The notes: a model not told the origin generated them from the sequence alone. A DNA stretch of 64,000 nt from G963668185 sp965237445 (GCA_965237445.1 OZ250142.1:1736001-1800000), one strand, 5' to 3'; positions 42,502 to 51,964 are shown, counted from the first letter of the stretch. A program made the numbers and translations.

Positions 42502-43242
42502 TTGTACGACCTGCATTGCCACTTCCTGCCGGGCGTCGACGACGGATCCCGGTCTGCATGGGAGACAGACGCAATGCTGAGGGACGCCGCTGAGAGCGGC
42601 ACCCTTGCTGTGCTGGCGACACCTCACCGGAATGATGTGACCGAAGACTGGTCGGTGGACCACCTCGAACGGCTGATGGAGGAGGCGGAGGAGCGGCTGG
42701 CTGATTCTAGCCTCGAGTTGGAGATCTTCCTGGGTATGGAGAACCACCTCTCCCCGGACCTCGCGGGCGAAATCGAGGCCGGACGAGCACTCCCCATCAA
42801 CGGGACACGCTACATTCTCGTGGAGATGCCTTTCTTCGGCCGGCCCGCCTGGATTGAACCTTCGTTAGAAGCGGTAATGTCATTGGGGTATGTGCCGGTG
42901 CTGGCGCACCCGGAGCGGATCGAGGTTTTTCAAGGGGACCCGGAGATGCTCAGGGAATTCATCGAGCGAGGGATGCTCAGCCAGATAACCGCCGGTAGTC
43001 TTGTCGGCCTCTATGGGCCATCGGTACGCAGGTTTACAGAGGACCTGCTCAAGGATGGCATGGCTCACATGCTGGCGTCCGATGGGCATTCGTCTAAGGA
43101 AGGGGAGAGGCGGGCAGTGCTGACACCGGGCGTTGAGGCCGCCACGCAGGTCATCGGCGACGAAGCGGCCAGACGGCTGGTCGTAGACACGCCGCTCGCG
43201 GTGTTGCGGGGTGAGTGCGTGGAGCTATCGCCGCGGCGGTGA
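42502..43242 (+). CDS. CpsB/CapC-type PHP-domain tyrosine-protein phosphatase
   Basis: 246 aa from TTG 42502, preceded by AGAGG. PHP metal motifs DLHCHFLPGVDDGS near 4-17, ATPHRND near 42, ILVEMPFF near 110, LAHPERIE near 136 and ASDGHSS near 195. In Firmicutes such enzymes (YwqE/CpsB) dephosphorylate BY-kinases that control polysaccharide export. The open frame reaches 42175 inside the deacetylase gene but is rejected. Confidence 0.85.
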   Translation: MYDLHCHFLPGVDDGSRSAWETDAMLRDAAESGTLAVLATPHRNDVTEDWSVDHLERLMEEAEERLADSSLELEIFLGMENHLSPDLAGEIEAGRALPINGTRYILVEMPFFGRPAWIEPSLEAVMSLGYVPVLAHPERIEVFQGDPEMLREFIERGMLSQITAGSLVGLYGPSVRRFTEDLLKDGMAHMLASDGHSSKEGERRAVLTPGVEAATQVIGDEAARRLVVDTPLAVLRGECVELSPRR

Positions 43243-43364
43243 ACTAGACGAGGGGCGTCGTTAGAGTCAGGGCAATCCAATTCTGACTGAAGGAACAGGC
43301 CCAGCCGTTACATACCGGTTACGCCAAGGGAAGGCTACCAGGACATTGACGTTCGGTAGTGAGA

Positions 43365-43592
43365 TCACGGCCAGTCGCCCAACGACCGGTAGACATCCTC
43401 GCCAGTGATGGATCCGGCATCGGCGGGGACAGCGAACACGCTCCCGTCACCGTAATCGTCGGCGAGGGACGTGCTCTCGAAGCCGCGCCGCGCCAACTCC
43501 GACAGGGCGCCGCCTAGGCTGATCCCCTTCTGCTCTGCCACCGCTCTGACGACTGCCAAGACATCGTCATCGATGTTTACTGTGATATGCAT
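43365..43592 (-). CDS. orphan type II antitoxin-like protein, 75 aa
   Basis: N-terminal beta strand and helix-loop-helix (MHITVNIDDDVLAVVRAVAE) as in VapB/RHH antitoxins, with KGISLGGALSELARRG. The C-terminal half is acidic. No toxin gene lies on either side, so it is solitary. Confidence 0.7.
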   Translation of the reverse strand: MHITVNIDDDVLAVVRAVAEQKGISLGGALSELARRGFESTSLADDYGDGSVFAVPADAGSITGEDVYRSLGDWP

Positions 43593-44065
43593 ACCAGGAT
43601 CTTAGCATCCGAGCTTCAACCGAACTTCCGGACTTGCGGACGTGTTTACGGTGGGCCTGTCGAAGGCGGGGATGGCGAGCATGCGGACGTCGGATGGACA
43701 GTCGGCGTGAAGGCACAGGCGGGTCGTGTTGCCGCAATGCATTGCCGCCGCCGCAGACAATTGAAACTGAACCCGTTTTGACTAATTGCTGGTCCGAAAT
43801 TTTCTTTTGTTTTGCTCCGTTACTTTGAGCGTATATCGCATTGGGATCGGCGACTTTCTCCAAGCACTTTTATTATGCATCTGATCCGCTCTTGTTTAGT
43901 CGTAATTCGACTTGAATAAACATGAATATTGCCTAAAGAATACGGCGACGAAACTGACAATATTCTAATGCGTTCAAATGACGGAACAAGCTTGACAAGG
44001 TTATGGGAGTTCGTTAGCTTCTCTTTGCTACGTGTTATCGATTAATACAACTGAAGGAGTGCCCT
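43593..44065. other. AT-rich intergenic upstream of the 44-kb cassette
   Basis: 473 bases with base composition clearly lower in GC than the rest of the window, especially after 43780. No gene or RNA recognised apart from the promoter at 43992-44020. Confidence 0.6.
43992..44020 (+). promoter_or_regulatory. candidate promoter of the two-gene cassette
   Basis: TTGACA (43992-43997), 17-base spacer and a weak -10 TAGCTT (44015-44020), 46 bases before ATG 44066, which has GAAGGAG in front. Confidence 0.4.
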
Positions 44066-44608
44066 ATGTCATTGACGAGTTACATTGAAGATCGCAAAAG
44101 CCCAGTCTCTGAGTTCTTGCGTACTCAGTTTACAAACGAGCGAAGTTTCTTAGCGAGCGCTCGTAAGCAGGTAAGGCAGTCAATCACTATGAGGCAGGAT
44201 GTAGCAGTTCCTTGGGGCATCATTGCGACGGCATTAGACTATAGAATCCGATACTATTTTGCCGTGACACCTTATGAAGAGCTAGTTGCATACAAGGGGG
44301 CACGCAGCTTGACCGAGATGCAATCTGAGGCCTTGTCGGGAGAGTTGGGGTATCGCTGGTCGGGAAGGAGAAGCAAGAGGATCGAGGTCTTTGAAAGGGT
44401 CACCGGTAAGATAATCTGGAACCACTTGCCCGAGAGGAACGGGGGGTGGGGAATTGTCGATCCAAGCACGGAATTAGGCTCTAAGGCCTTTGAACTGGCG
44501 GACAGAGTTGCTAATGGAGAGATTGTACAACAGGATGAAGGAGACCTTCCCCTCAAGTCTGAGTTCGCGGAATTCTTTTATAGCCTAGGCAGAATGACGC
44601 AAGTGTAA
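44066..44608 (+). CDS. cassette gene 1, unknown, 180 aa
   Basis: No family recognised. Predicted soluble, with basic first half and YYFAVTPYEELVAYKGARSL near 70-90. Low GC and AT-ending codons unlike its neighbours point to recent transfer. It precedes the PD-(D/E)XK-like gene by 19 bases, so they form one unit. Confidence 0.75.
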   Translation: MSLTSYIEDRKSPVSEFLRTQFTNERSFLASARKQVRQSITMRQDVAVPWGIIATALDYRIRYYFAVTPYEELVAYKGARSLTEMQSEALSGELGYRWSGRRSKRIEVFERVTGKIIWNHLPERNGGWGIVDPSTELGSKAFELADRVANGEIVQQDEGDLPLKSEFAEFFYSLGRMTQV

Positions 44609-44627
44609 CTCCCCAGTTCGAAGAAGA

Positions 44628-45206
44628 ATGCCTGCTCTCTTGGAAGATGAACTTAACCGTCACTGTTTGGTGTTGGCCCTTTTGGAAGAAGCATTTAGAA
44701 GTCGGAATATCGACAGTGTCTTAGCAAAGTACTGGTACAGTGATGCTAGTGCGCTATTTGGTATGGTTGAGGATCATTGGATTGATGATCTCAGAGAGCT
44801 ATCTTGGAAGTTCTGTGAGGAATACGGCCATCTGGCTTCACTTCCATCTGTTCTTAATCCGTCGTTTGACGGATCAAGACATGTAGGCGGCGCGGATGCC
44901 GACTTGATTGTCGATGGCACATTGATTGATATCAAATGCACGATAAAGAGTGAGATTCGTGCTGACTGGTTGAGGCAAGTGCTTGGCTACGTATTGCTCG
45001 ACCACTCGGACAGGTATCGAATCACCGGAATAGGCATCTATATGGCCCGCCAAGGGTTGTTATTCCAATGGGACTTGGAGGAAGCTCTAGAGAAATTGTG
45101 CCCAGGTACGCCGCCAACGATTGCAGAATTGAGGGCGCAATTTAAGAAGGTGACGGCCAGTCTCCCACATAGCCGAGAATCTAGTTTATTGCGTGTACGA
45201 AAGTGA
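44628..45206 (+). CDS. cassette gene 2, PD-(D/E)XK nuclease-like, 192 aa
   Basis: The stretch PSFDGSRHVGGADADLIVDG then TLIDIKCTIKSEI (~83-115) fits the core of PD-(D/E)XK enzymes: an acidic residue, D at the second strand and the D-x-K of IDIK, followed by a helix with RQVLGYVLLD as in RecB-like nucleases. No recognition domain. Low GC, same as gene 1. A defence role is possible but unproven. Confidence 0.7.
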   Translation: MPALLEDELNRHCLVLALLEEAFRSRNIDSVLAKYWYSDASALFGMVEDHWIDDLRELSWKFCEEYGHLASLPSVLNPSFDGSRHVGGADADLIVDGTLIDIKCTIKSEIRADWLRQVLGYVLLDHSDRYRITGIGIYMARQGLLFQWDLEEALEKLCPGTPPTIAELRAQFKKVTASLPHSRESSLLRVRK

Positions 45207-45359
45207 CCGAGTAGAGAGTTACAGCGCACTCTTGTCACTCCTTAAGGAACAGCCCGCCTACTTCGTCTGCGCTCTGTACGATAGTTAATGGCGGGGTTCC
45301 TACCCGAGGGTTCATTGGCCGTTGCTGCTAGCGCGCTAGCTTCCGTCAGCAGCGCCGGC

Positions 45360-46097
45360 TTAGGCGGGTTTCGCAGCAGCTTCGAGTTCTTCGAGCCGCC
45401 GGCTCACCGCCTCCCATATGGATTCGCTGACCTCTTCGACAGGTCTGGAGGCGTCGACCACATGCCACCTCTCCGGTTCGGCACGGGCCAGCTCCCGATA
45501 GCCCTCATACACCCGGTCGTGGAAGTCCAGAGACTCGTCTTCGATCCGGAAGCCCTCAGTTGCCCTGCTTCCTGAGTCGGTGAACGGATCAGGGTCGAAG
45601 GGAAGACTGAGTTGCATCTTGCCAAAGCGCTCAAGAGCCATGGCCGGCGGGCAGTCCAGAAGGATCGTGAGTCCAGGTAGAAGATTGCCTGCGGTCAACC
45701 TGTTCACGGCGTCGACCAGTTCGCGGTCCAAGCCTCGGCCATATCCCTGGTAAGCCCTCGTCGAGTCGACGTATCTGTCAGCGACTAGTATCGTGCCGGG
45801 TTCGGCGAGAAAAGGGACGAGCACCGAACTGACGAGGTCAGCCCTGGCCGCGGCGAAGAGGAATAGCTCAGACCTAAAATTGAGGGGGTGGTGCCTGCCC
45901 AGCGACCCCTTCAGCCAGAGCCTCAGGTACTCGGCGAGGGGAGTGGACCCGGGTTCCTGGACCAGCTTCACGCGCCGCCCGGATTCGTGGAGCCGCCGTT
46001 GCAGGATGTGGGCCTGGGTGGTCTTGCCAGTGCCGTCGCCGCCTTCTATCGATACGAACAGGGAGGGAGACGGCTCGCCACGGGCTCTCCGCTTCAC
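45360..46097 (-). CDS. tmk: thymidylate kinase
   Basis: 245 aa, longer than the usual ~210. P-loop EGGDGTGKTTQ near 18-28, the dTMP-binding QEPGSTPLAEYLR (GG of the usual EPGGTP is GS), DRYVDSTRAYQGYGRGL, and a lid region FGKMQLSLPFDPDPF that lacks the typical RxG pattern. Makes dTDP. Starts 10 bases after the R3H-ATPase gene stop. Confidence 0.88.
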   Translation of the reverse strand: MKRRARGEPSPSLFVSIEGGDGTGKTTQAHILQRRLHESGRRVKLVQEPGSTPLAEYLRLWLKGSLGRHHPLNFRSELFLFAAARADLVSSVLVPFLAEPGTILVADRYVDSTRAYQGYGRGLDRELVDAVNRLTAGNLLPGLTILLDCPPAMALERFGKMQLSLPFDPDPFTDSGSRATEGFRIEDESLDFHDRVYEGYRELARAEPERWHVVDASRPVEEVSESIWEAVSRRLEELEAAAKPA

Positions 46098-46106
46098 GTC
46101 GCTCTC

Positions 46107-47684
46107 TCAGCCGCGGCTGAACACCACGCGCCGATAGGGGTCCCGGCCCGTGCTGCTGGAGATCAGCCCATATCTTCCGGCGATCTTGTGCTGGAGGCGG
46201 CGTACGTAGGACCCTCGTGGCGTCAGCCTCACATCGGACTCTCCACGCTCGACGCGCGAGGCAGCGTCCTCGGCCTCGTTCAGCGCTTCGGCAAGGCCGT
46301 GCCTGGCTTCGTCCGTACCGCCTTTGTTACGCGTGACGGCCTTCATGAAATGCTCGATCTGGACCAGCGTGTTTTTGCGGAGCACGTAAACGGGCTTGCC
46401 CTTACTCTCCGCCCTCCGCAGGGCCTCTGTGCGGCGACGGTAGTAGTTCTTGATCGTCAGCACAAGGTCGGAGTGCTCGATGTTTTCCACCAACTCCACG
46501 GGAGCCTGCGTGCTGCGAATGGCCTGCTCCAGCTTTCCCTTGTTCACGCCGTAAGGAAGTATTCGGGTGAGCAGGACAGGGATTTCCGCAGGCGGTTCCG
46601 GGTCTGGTTCGGCACGAGCCTCTCTAGCAGGTCTGGCCCTCCTGCTTCCATTTGACGACGGGGCGGCCGGCTCCGGCGCGAGCAGACGCCTGTGGACATG
46701 TCCTTCGTCGTCCAGAATGCGTTCCTCTGTGTTAACGCGGTAGCCTCGCAGCATGCGGTCGACCACGTCTCCAACGTCGGGATGCACGGTGACCTGGTTC
46801 CAGCCTCGAATCTCCACGAGTATGTCGAACGTGGGCGGCGCCCGGCGTTCCTGCACCGTCTTCTGCGTCTTGCGGCGCCGAGCCTCGACGTCACCGAGGG
46901 TGACCGACTCTATTCCGCCGACGAGGTCCGACAACGTGGGGTTGAGTATCAGATTTTCCAGCGAATTGCCGTGGGCGGTAGCCACTAGCTGAACGCCCCG
47001 TTCGGCGATCGTCCTAGCGGCCATTGCCTCCAACTCTGTACCTATCTCATCGACGATGATCACTTCCGGCATGTGGTTTTCCACGGCCTCTATCATGACG
47101 GCGTGCTGGAGAGACGGGTCCCGCACCTGCATTCTGCGGGCGTGGCCAATGCCCGGGTGGGGTATATCGCCGTCGCCGGCGATTTCGTTCGAGGTATCTA
47201 CCACAATGACGCGCTTGCCGGTGTCGTCCGCGAGCACCCTGGCGACCTCGCGCAGCATGGTGGTCTTGCCTACGCCCGGGCGACCCAGCAAAAGTACGTT
47301 GCGCCCGCTTATGACGAGGTCCTCGACGATCTTGATGGCGCCGTACACTGCACGTCCTGCCCGCAGCGTCAGCCCGACCACGCGGCCGTTCCGGTTCCGA
47401 ATGGCCGAGATGCGATGGAGCGTGCGTTCAATGCCTGCGCGGTTATCACCGCCGAACTCACCGACTCGCGCAACGGCGTAATCGATGTCATCGAGCGTTA
47501 CCTCGACGGGCGAGATCTCATGAGTCCTGGCAAGGTAACGGGCCTCGGGCTGGCGCCCAAGATCGAGAACTATCTCCAGAAGTTGGCCCAGATCCTGGCT
47601 GGAGTCCAAGCCGTCTCTGATGCGCTGAGGAAGCAGATCGACCAGAAGGTGTATGTCTTGTTCAGTCAGTTCCTGCATCTGCAA
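46107..47684 (-). CDS. R3H-domain AAA ATPase (Ycf45/SpoIIIAA-like)
   Basis: 525 aa. AAA core with Walker A GRPGVGKTTMLREVARVL near 133-150, Walker B VIIVDEIGTE, and Ser/Thr-rich sensor VATAHGNSLENL; this matches the single-stranded DNA/RNA-binding Ycf45 family of cyanobacteria and plastids. A charged linker (~350-390) leads to a C-terminal part with a nucleic-acid-binding R3H-like segment (LTPRGSYVRRLQHKIAGRY). Function unknown. Directly upstream of tmk. Confidence 0.82.
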   Translation of the reverse strand: MQMQELTEQDIHLLVDLLPQRIRDGLDSSQDLGQLLEIVLDLGRQPEARYLARTHEISPVEVTLDDIDYAVARVGEFGGDNRAGIERTLHRISAIRNRNGRVVGLTLRAGRAVYGAIKIVEDLVISGRNVLLLGRPGVGKTTMLREVARVLADDTGKRVIVVDTSNEIAGDGDIPHPGIGHARRMQVRDPSLQHAVMIEAVENHMPEVIIVDEIGTELEAMAARTIAERGVQLVATAHGNSLENLILNPTLSDLVGGIESVTLGDVEARRRKTQKTVQERRAPPTFDILVEIRGWNQVTVHPDVGDVVDRMLRGYRVNTEERILDDEGHVHRRLLAPEPAAPSSNGSRRARPAREARAEPDPEPPAEIPVLLTRILPYGVNKGKLEQAIRSTQAPVELVENIEHSDLVLTIKNYYRRRTEALRRAESKGKPVYVLRKNTLVQIEHFMKAVTRNKGGTDEARHGLAEALNEAEDAASRVERGESDVRLTPRGSYVRRLQHKIAGRYGLISSSTGRDPYRRVVFSRG

Positions 47685-47688
47685 TGAG

Positions 47689-48321
47689 CTAGTTGGTTTT
47701 CTGGCTGCTCCCTGCCGCCGCGCCGGGCCGCGCTCCGCGTCCGCAAGCCTCTTCTACGATTTCGGCAAAGTACCTGTGCACGCGGCCGTCTTGCGTGAGC
47801 TCCGGGTGGAAGGAGGTTGCGAGCATGTTGTCCTGGCGAACGGCGACAGGCCTCCCGTCCGGCAGTCTGGCTATTACGTCGACGCCCTCTCCGACGGCGT
47901 TGACGACTGGTGCGCGGATGAAGACGCATGTGAACGATCCGCCATCCACGCCTTCAATGTCGAGATCGGTCTCGAAGCTGTCTATCTGCCGGCCGAAGGC
48001 GTTCCGGCTCACCTGGATGTTCATGAGCTTCAAAGGGTCCGGTCTGTGATCGGTAAGTTCTTTGGCGATCACGATCATGCCCGCGCAGGTGCCGTAGACC
48101 GGAAAACCGGACTCCGCCTTGTCCCTGAGCTTGTCGCGAAACCCGTAAATATCTATCAGCTGGACGATAGTGGTGCTTTCGCCGCCGGGAATGATAAGCC
48201 CGTCGACATCGTCCAACTGGTGGGGCAGGCGAATCTCGCGCACCTCTATCCCCAGCCGGTCTAGCGTGCGGCGGTGCTCCAGGACATCGCCCTGTATGGA
48301 GAGGATGCCGATTCGCGGCAA
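47689..48321 (-). CDS. pdxT: pyridoxal 5'-phosphate synthase glutaminase subunit PdxT
   Basis: 210 aa from TTG 48321, one base after the pdxS stop. Class I-like triad: Cys in YGTCAGMIV, His-x-Glu in SFHPEL; oxyanion GGEST. Supplies ammonia to PdxS. Longer N-terminal open frame lies inside pdxS and is rejected. Confidence 0.93.
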   Translation of the reverse strand: MPRIGILSIQGDVLEHRRTLDRLGIEVREIRLPHQLDDVDGLIIPGGESTTIVQLIDIYGFRDKLRDKAESGFPVYGTCAGMIVIAKELTDHRPDPLKLMNIQVSRNAFGRQIDSFETDLDIEGVDGGSFTCVFIRAPVVNAVGEGVDVIARLPDGRPVAVRQDNMLATSFHPELTQDGRVHRYFAEIVEEACGRGARPGAAAGSSQKTN

Positions 48322-48322
48322 T

Positions 48323-49222
48323 TTACCAGCCTCTGGTGGCGAGCTGTTCCTCCACGGGCATGGTCCGGACGTCCAAGCCCGGCATTGACGCTCCGAGTCC
48401 CCTCGAAACCTCTGCGATGATATGAGGATCGTTGAAGTGGGTTGTGGCCTTGACAATTGCCTCCGCCATTATCCCAGGGTTCTCGGACTTGAAGATGCCG
48501 GAGCCAACGAAGACGCCGTCCACGCCGATCTGCATCATCAGGGCCGCGTCCGAGGGGGTGGCTATGCCGCCCGCGGCGAAGTTCACGACCGGCATTTCGC
48601 CCGTCTCGTGGATGCCCTTGACCAGCTCGTACGGGGCCTTGAGATCCCTGGCCGTGGACATGAGCTCATCATCGTCCATTGCCCTGATGCGCTTGATCTC
48701 GCCGAGCACGCTCCTGGCGTGGCGGACGGCCTCGACGATGTTGCCGGTGCCGGCCTCGCCCTTGGTGCGGATCATGGCCGCTCCCTCGCCGACGCGCCGC
48801 AGGGCCTCACCGAGGTCCCGGCAGCCGCACACGAAAGGCATCTTGAAGTCGTGCTTGTTGATGTGGTTGTTCTCATCGGCCGGAGTTAGCACTTCGGACT
48901 CGTCCACGTAGTCAACGCCGAGCGCCTCCAGGACCTGAGCCTCAACGAAGTGACCGATGCGCGCCTTCGCCATGACGGGAATGGTGACCGCGTCCAGGAT
49001 CTCGGTGATCTTCGTGGGATCGGACATTCGCGCGACACCGCCGTCCTTGCGGATGTCGGACGGCACGCGCTCGAGGGCCATGACGGCAACGGCGCCGGCA
49101 TCCTCGGCGATCTTGGCCTCCTCGGCAGTGACAACGTCCATGATGACGCCGCCCTTGAGCATCTGGGCCAGCCCAGCCTTGACCCGCCATGTGCCGGTTT
49201 CGCTCTTTACGTCGATTGCCAT
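48323..49222 (-). CDS. pdxS: pyridoxal 5'-phosphate synthase subunit PdxS
   Basis: 299 aa from ATG 49222 with GGAGG 8 bases before it. KAGLAQMLKGGVIMDV, MALERVPSDIRKDGGVARMSDP, the active-site Lys in VMAKARIGHFVEAQ and RTKGEAGTGN are intact. Builds PLP from ribose-5-phosphate, glyceraldehyde-3-phosphate and ammonia, in a 12+12 complex with PdxT. Confidence 0.97.
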   Translation of the reverse strand: MAIDVKSETGTWRVKAGLAQMLKGGVIMDVVTAEEAKIAEDAGAVAVMALERVPSDIRKDGGVARMSDPTKITEILDAVTIPVMAKARIGHFVEAQVLEALGVDYVDESEVLTPADENNHINKHDFKMPFVCGCRDLGEALRRVGEGAAMIRTKGEAGTGNIVEAVRHARSVLGEIKRIRAMDDDELMSTARDLKAPYELVKGIHETGEMPVVNFAAGGIATPSDAALMMQIGVDGVFVGSGIFKSENPGIMAEAIVKATTHFNDPHIIAEVSRGLGASMPGLDVRTMPVEEQLATRGW

Positions 49223-49264
49223 TAAGTATCCTCCGTACGGATTTTGACCGCTACGCTTAGCGGC

Positions 49265-49294
49265 ATTATATCGTTCGCGAGACGGGATTATCAA
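49265..49294 (-). promoter_or_regulatory. sigma-70-type promoter of pdxST
   Basis: Minus strand TTGATA (49294-49289), 18-base spacer, TATAAT (49270-49265), 43 bases before the pdxS start. A small GCCGCTAAGCGTAGCGG inverted repeat follows the -10 and could be an operator or hairpin. Confidence 0.7.
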
Positions 49295-49301
49295 TTTGCA
49301 A

Positions 49302-50315
49302 TCAGAGCCCCTTGTCTACCAAGAAGGCGGCCAGGTCCGAGGTACGGCAGCTATAGCCCCATTCGTTGTCGTACCAGCCTACTATCTTCACCAGATTGCC
49401 GCCCATGGACATGGTCGACTGGCCGTCGATGATGGCGCTGTGGGGGTCCTGCTTGAAGTCGATGCTGACGAGGGGTTCGTCGCTGTAATCAAGCAGTCCC
49501 TTCAGCGCGCCGGACGAGGCCTCGCGATAGGCTTCGTTCACTTCGTCGGCAGTGGCGTCCCGATCGAGAGTGGCTACGAGGTCGGTGACCGAGACCGTGG
49601 AAGTGGGCACGCGGAAGGCCATGCCGTGGATCTTGCCGTTCAGTTCAGGCAGGACCAGACCGACGGCCCTGGCGGCGCCGGTGGAGGTTGGGATGATGTT
49701 CATGGCTCCGGCGCGAGCGCGCCTGAGGTCTGAGGATACCTGGTCAAGGATCTTCTGGTCGTTCGTGTAAGCGTGAATCGTGCTCATCAGACCATGCTCG
49801 ACGCCGAACTCGTCGTTTACTACCTTGACCATGTTGGCGAGGCAGTTGGTGGTGCAGGAGGCGTTCGAGAGGACGTGATGTGTCGTGGGATCGTACTTGT
49901 CTTCGTTGACGCCGAGGACCAGGGTGATGTCTTCGCCGTTGGCGGGCGCGGATATGATCACCTTCCTGGCTCCGGCCTCCAGGTGACCCGCAGCTTTGTC
50001 AGCGTCCGTGAAGAAGCCGGTTGACTCGACCACGATGTCCACGCCAAGGTCTCCCCACGGAAGGTCTGCCGGGTTGCGCTGGGCGAGGACCTTGACGGAC
50101 TTGCCGTCTATGACGATTTCGTCTTCGCCCGCCTCCACGGAGCCCGGGTAGCGGCCGTAGTTCGTGTCGTACTTGAGTAGGTGGGCGTTCGTTTCAGGGC
50201 CGGAGAGATCGTTGACCGCCGCGACTTCCAGCTTGTCAGGATACCGCTCGAAGATTGCCCTAAGAACTTGTCTTCCAATACGGCCGAATCCGTTGATGCC
50301 TACGCGTGTGGCCAT
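49302..50315 (-). CDS. gap: glyceraldehyde-3-phosphate dehydrogenase, class I
   Basis: 337 aa. NAD-binding GINGFGRIGRQVLRA, catalytic Cys in SNASCTTNCLA near 150, His in the STIHAYTND segment, and WYDNEWGYS at the end. Glycolytic/gluconeogenic. ATG 50315 after GAGGAGG. Confidence 0.96.
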   Translation of the reverse strand: MATRVGINGFGRIGRQVLRAIFERYPDKLEVAAVNDLSGPETNAHLLKYDTNYGRYPGSVEAGEDEIVIDGKSVKVLAQRNPADLPWGDLGVDIVVESTGFFTDADKAAGHLEAGARKVIISAPANGEDITLVLGVNEDKYDPTTHHVLSNASCTTNCLANMVKVVNDEFGVEHGLMSTIHAYTNDQKILDQVSSDLRRARAGAMNIIPTSTGAARAVGLVLPELNGKIHGMAFRVPTSTVSVTDLVATLDRDATADEVNEAYREASSGALKGLLDYSDEPLVSIDFKQDPHSAIIDGQSTMSMGGNLVKIVGWYDNEWGYSCRTSDLAAFLVDKGL

Positions 50316-50360
50316 TAGCGGTCCCTCCTCGCGCCCCGCGGGATGGTGTGATGGGGTTTC

Positions 50361-50366
50361 ATTATA
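50361..50366 (-). promoter_or_regulatory. candidate -10 box upstream of gap
   Basis: TATAAT on the minus strand 46 bases before the gap ATG; no clear -35 at the right distance. Confidence 0.35.
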
Positions 50367-50429
50367 CGGTTACGGAAGTCCGGAGGGCAGGGCGTGCGGC
50401 TGGAGGATGGAGTCAGTATTCGGACGTAA

Positions 50430-50458
50430 AGAGGCCCCGCCATTTGGCCGGGGCCTCT
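50430..50458 (-). terminator. intrinsic terminator after the class III aminotransferase
   Basis: Minus strand AGAGGCCCC-GGCCAAATGGC-GGGGCCTCT followed by TTTACG; stem of 9 bp or more. It lies 26 bases after the stop at 50484 and upstream of the gap promoter. Confidence 0.75.
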
Positions 50459-50483
50459 GCCATTCGCGAACGTACAGGAGCGG

Positions 50484-51869
50484 TTACGAGACTCCGAGGT
50501 CCTTCTCAACCTCTGTGAGGCTATCTTCGAAGGAGTCCACCATGTGGTCTACTTCGTCCCTAGTGATGCAGAGCGGCGGGGCGAAGGAGGAGACGTCCGC
50601 GAAGCGTCCGAGCAGGCCGCGGTTGTTGGCGGCGGCCGTCAGCTTCTTGCCAAGCTCGGCTTCCTTCGGGAACTTCTCCCTGGTCTGCTTGTCCTTCACT
50701 ATTTCCACCGCGGCGAGCAGGCCCATTCCGCCGCGAACATCGCCAACGGTGGGATGCTCGCGCAGGGTCTGGAGCTTGTCGAACAGATAGTTGCCCATCT
50801 CGGCCGAGTTCTCGACCATGCCCTCGGACTCCATAATGTCGAGGTTCTTGAGGGCTGCCGCGCAGGCCGGCGGGTTGCCGCCGAAGGTGATCAGGTGGCG
50901 GAATGTGTTCTCCTCATCGCCCTTAAAGGTGTCCGCAACCTTGCTGCCGGCAATTGCGGCGCCTATGGGGAGGTATCCGCTGGTGAGCGCCTTTGCCACG
51001 GTCATGATGTCCGGCTGGACGTCCCAGTGTTCTACCGCAAACATCTTGCCTGTTCTGCCGAAGCCGTTGATGACTTCGTCGCAGATCATGACAACGTCGT
51101 GCTTGTCGCAGATTTCCCTGATGGTAGGCCAGTATTCGGGGTGCGGCACGTTGATTCCGGAGGCCGCCGAGATCGGCTCGCCGATGAATGCGGCCACGGT
51201 CTTGGGGTTCTCGTGCTCGATGGCGCGGTCTAGCTCCTTGGCGCACTGCAGGTTGCAGCCGCCGCTGTCGGCGCAGTAGTGGCAGCGGTACTCGTACGGG
51301 TTGGTGATGTGGATGTTGCCAGGCATCAGGGGGCCGTAGTCTGTTGGGGCGCTGATGCCGCCGCCGCCCAAGCTCATGCAGGCATGCGTGGCGCCGTGGT
51401 ACGAGCCTTTTCTGCTAATGACCTTGTAACGGGTGCTCTCGCCCCTGTTGGACTGGTACTTCTTGGCCATCTTCACGGCGGTCTCAACTGCTTCCGAACC
51501 ACCGCTCACGAGGTAGATTCGGGAGTCAGGATCCGGAAGGATGCTGGCCAGCTTGCCCGTGAGCCGGACGGTTGCAGGAGTTACCGTGCCGCCGGGCGAG
51601 TATGACATGCTGCTGATCATTTCCTGGTGCACGGCGTCTGCGATCTCGTCCCGGCCGTGGCCAATGTTTACGAGCCACATACCCGACAGGACATCCAGCC
51701 ACTTCTTGCCTTCGACGTCGTTGACCCAGATGCCCTGGGCGCTGTCGACCAGCTTAATGCCGGTGTCTTCGGACATGTCGCCTACGGGCCGGGCGTGCGG
51801 CCAAAAGTGCGCGGACGCTACGTCCTTCAGTTCCTCGATTTGTTCGCCGGTCATCTTTGCGGTTGCCAC
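50484..51869 (-). CDS. class III (omega) aminotransferase with a Cys-rich insert
   Basis: 461 aa fold-type I PLP enzyme: VSGGSEAVETAVKMA near 120, SYHGAT near 155, ICDEVINGFGRTGKMFA near 250 and Schiff-base Lys in TVAKALTSGYLPIGA near 286. An insert CHYCADSGGCNLQC (C-x2-C-x5-C-x3-C, ~196-209) sits before the acceptor loop; in related enzymes this region is short and it may hold a metal. Substrate unknown (beta-alanine, taurine or polyamine type amines). Confidence 0.87.
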   Translation of the reverse strand: MATAKMTGEQIEELKDVASAHFWPHARPVGDMSEDTGIKLVDSAQGIWVNDVEGKKWLDVLSGMWLVNIGHGRDEIADAVHQEMISSMSYSPGGTVTPATVRLTGKLASILPDPDSRIYLVSGGSEAVETAVKMAKKYQSNRGESTRYKVISRKGSYHGATHACMSLGGGGISAPTDYGPLMPGNIHITNPYEYRCHYCADSGGCNLQCAKELDRAIEHENPKTVAAFIGEPISAASGINVPHPEYWPTIREICDKHDVVMICDEVINGFGRTGKMFAVEHWDVQPDIMTVAKALTSGYLPIGAAIAGSKVADTFKGDEENTFRHLITFGGNPPACAAALKNLDIMESEGMVENSAEMGNYLFDKLQTLREHPTVGDVRGGMGLLAAVEIVKDKQTREKFPKEAELGKKLTAAANNRGLLGRFADVSSFAPPLCITRDEVDHMVDSFEDSLTEVEKDLGVS

Positions 51870-51964
51870 TTAGTTCCTCCTAGCCGATCGGTCCTTGTTC
51901 AGTTGTTTTCTCAGGCTCTTGTGATGCTATCACGTTGAACGCTGGCGACGCTATTTCACGATGC

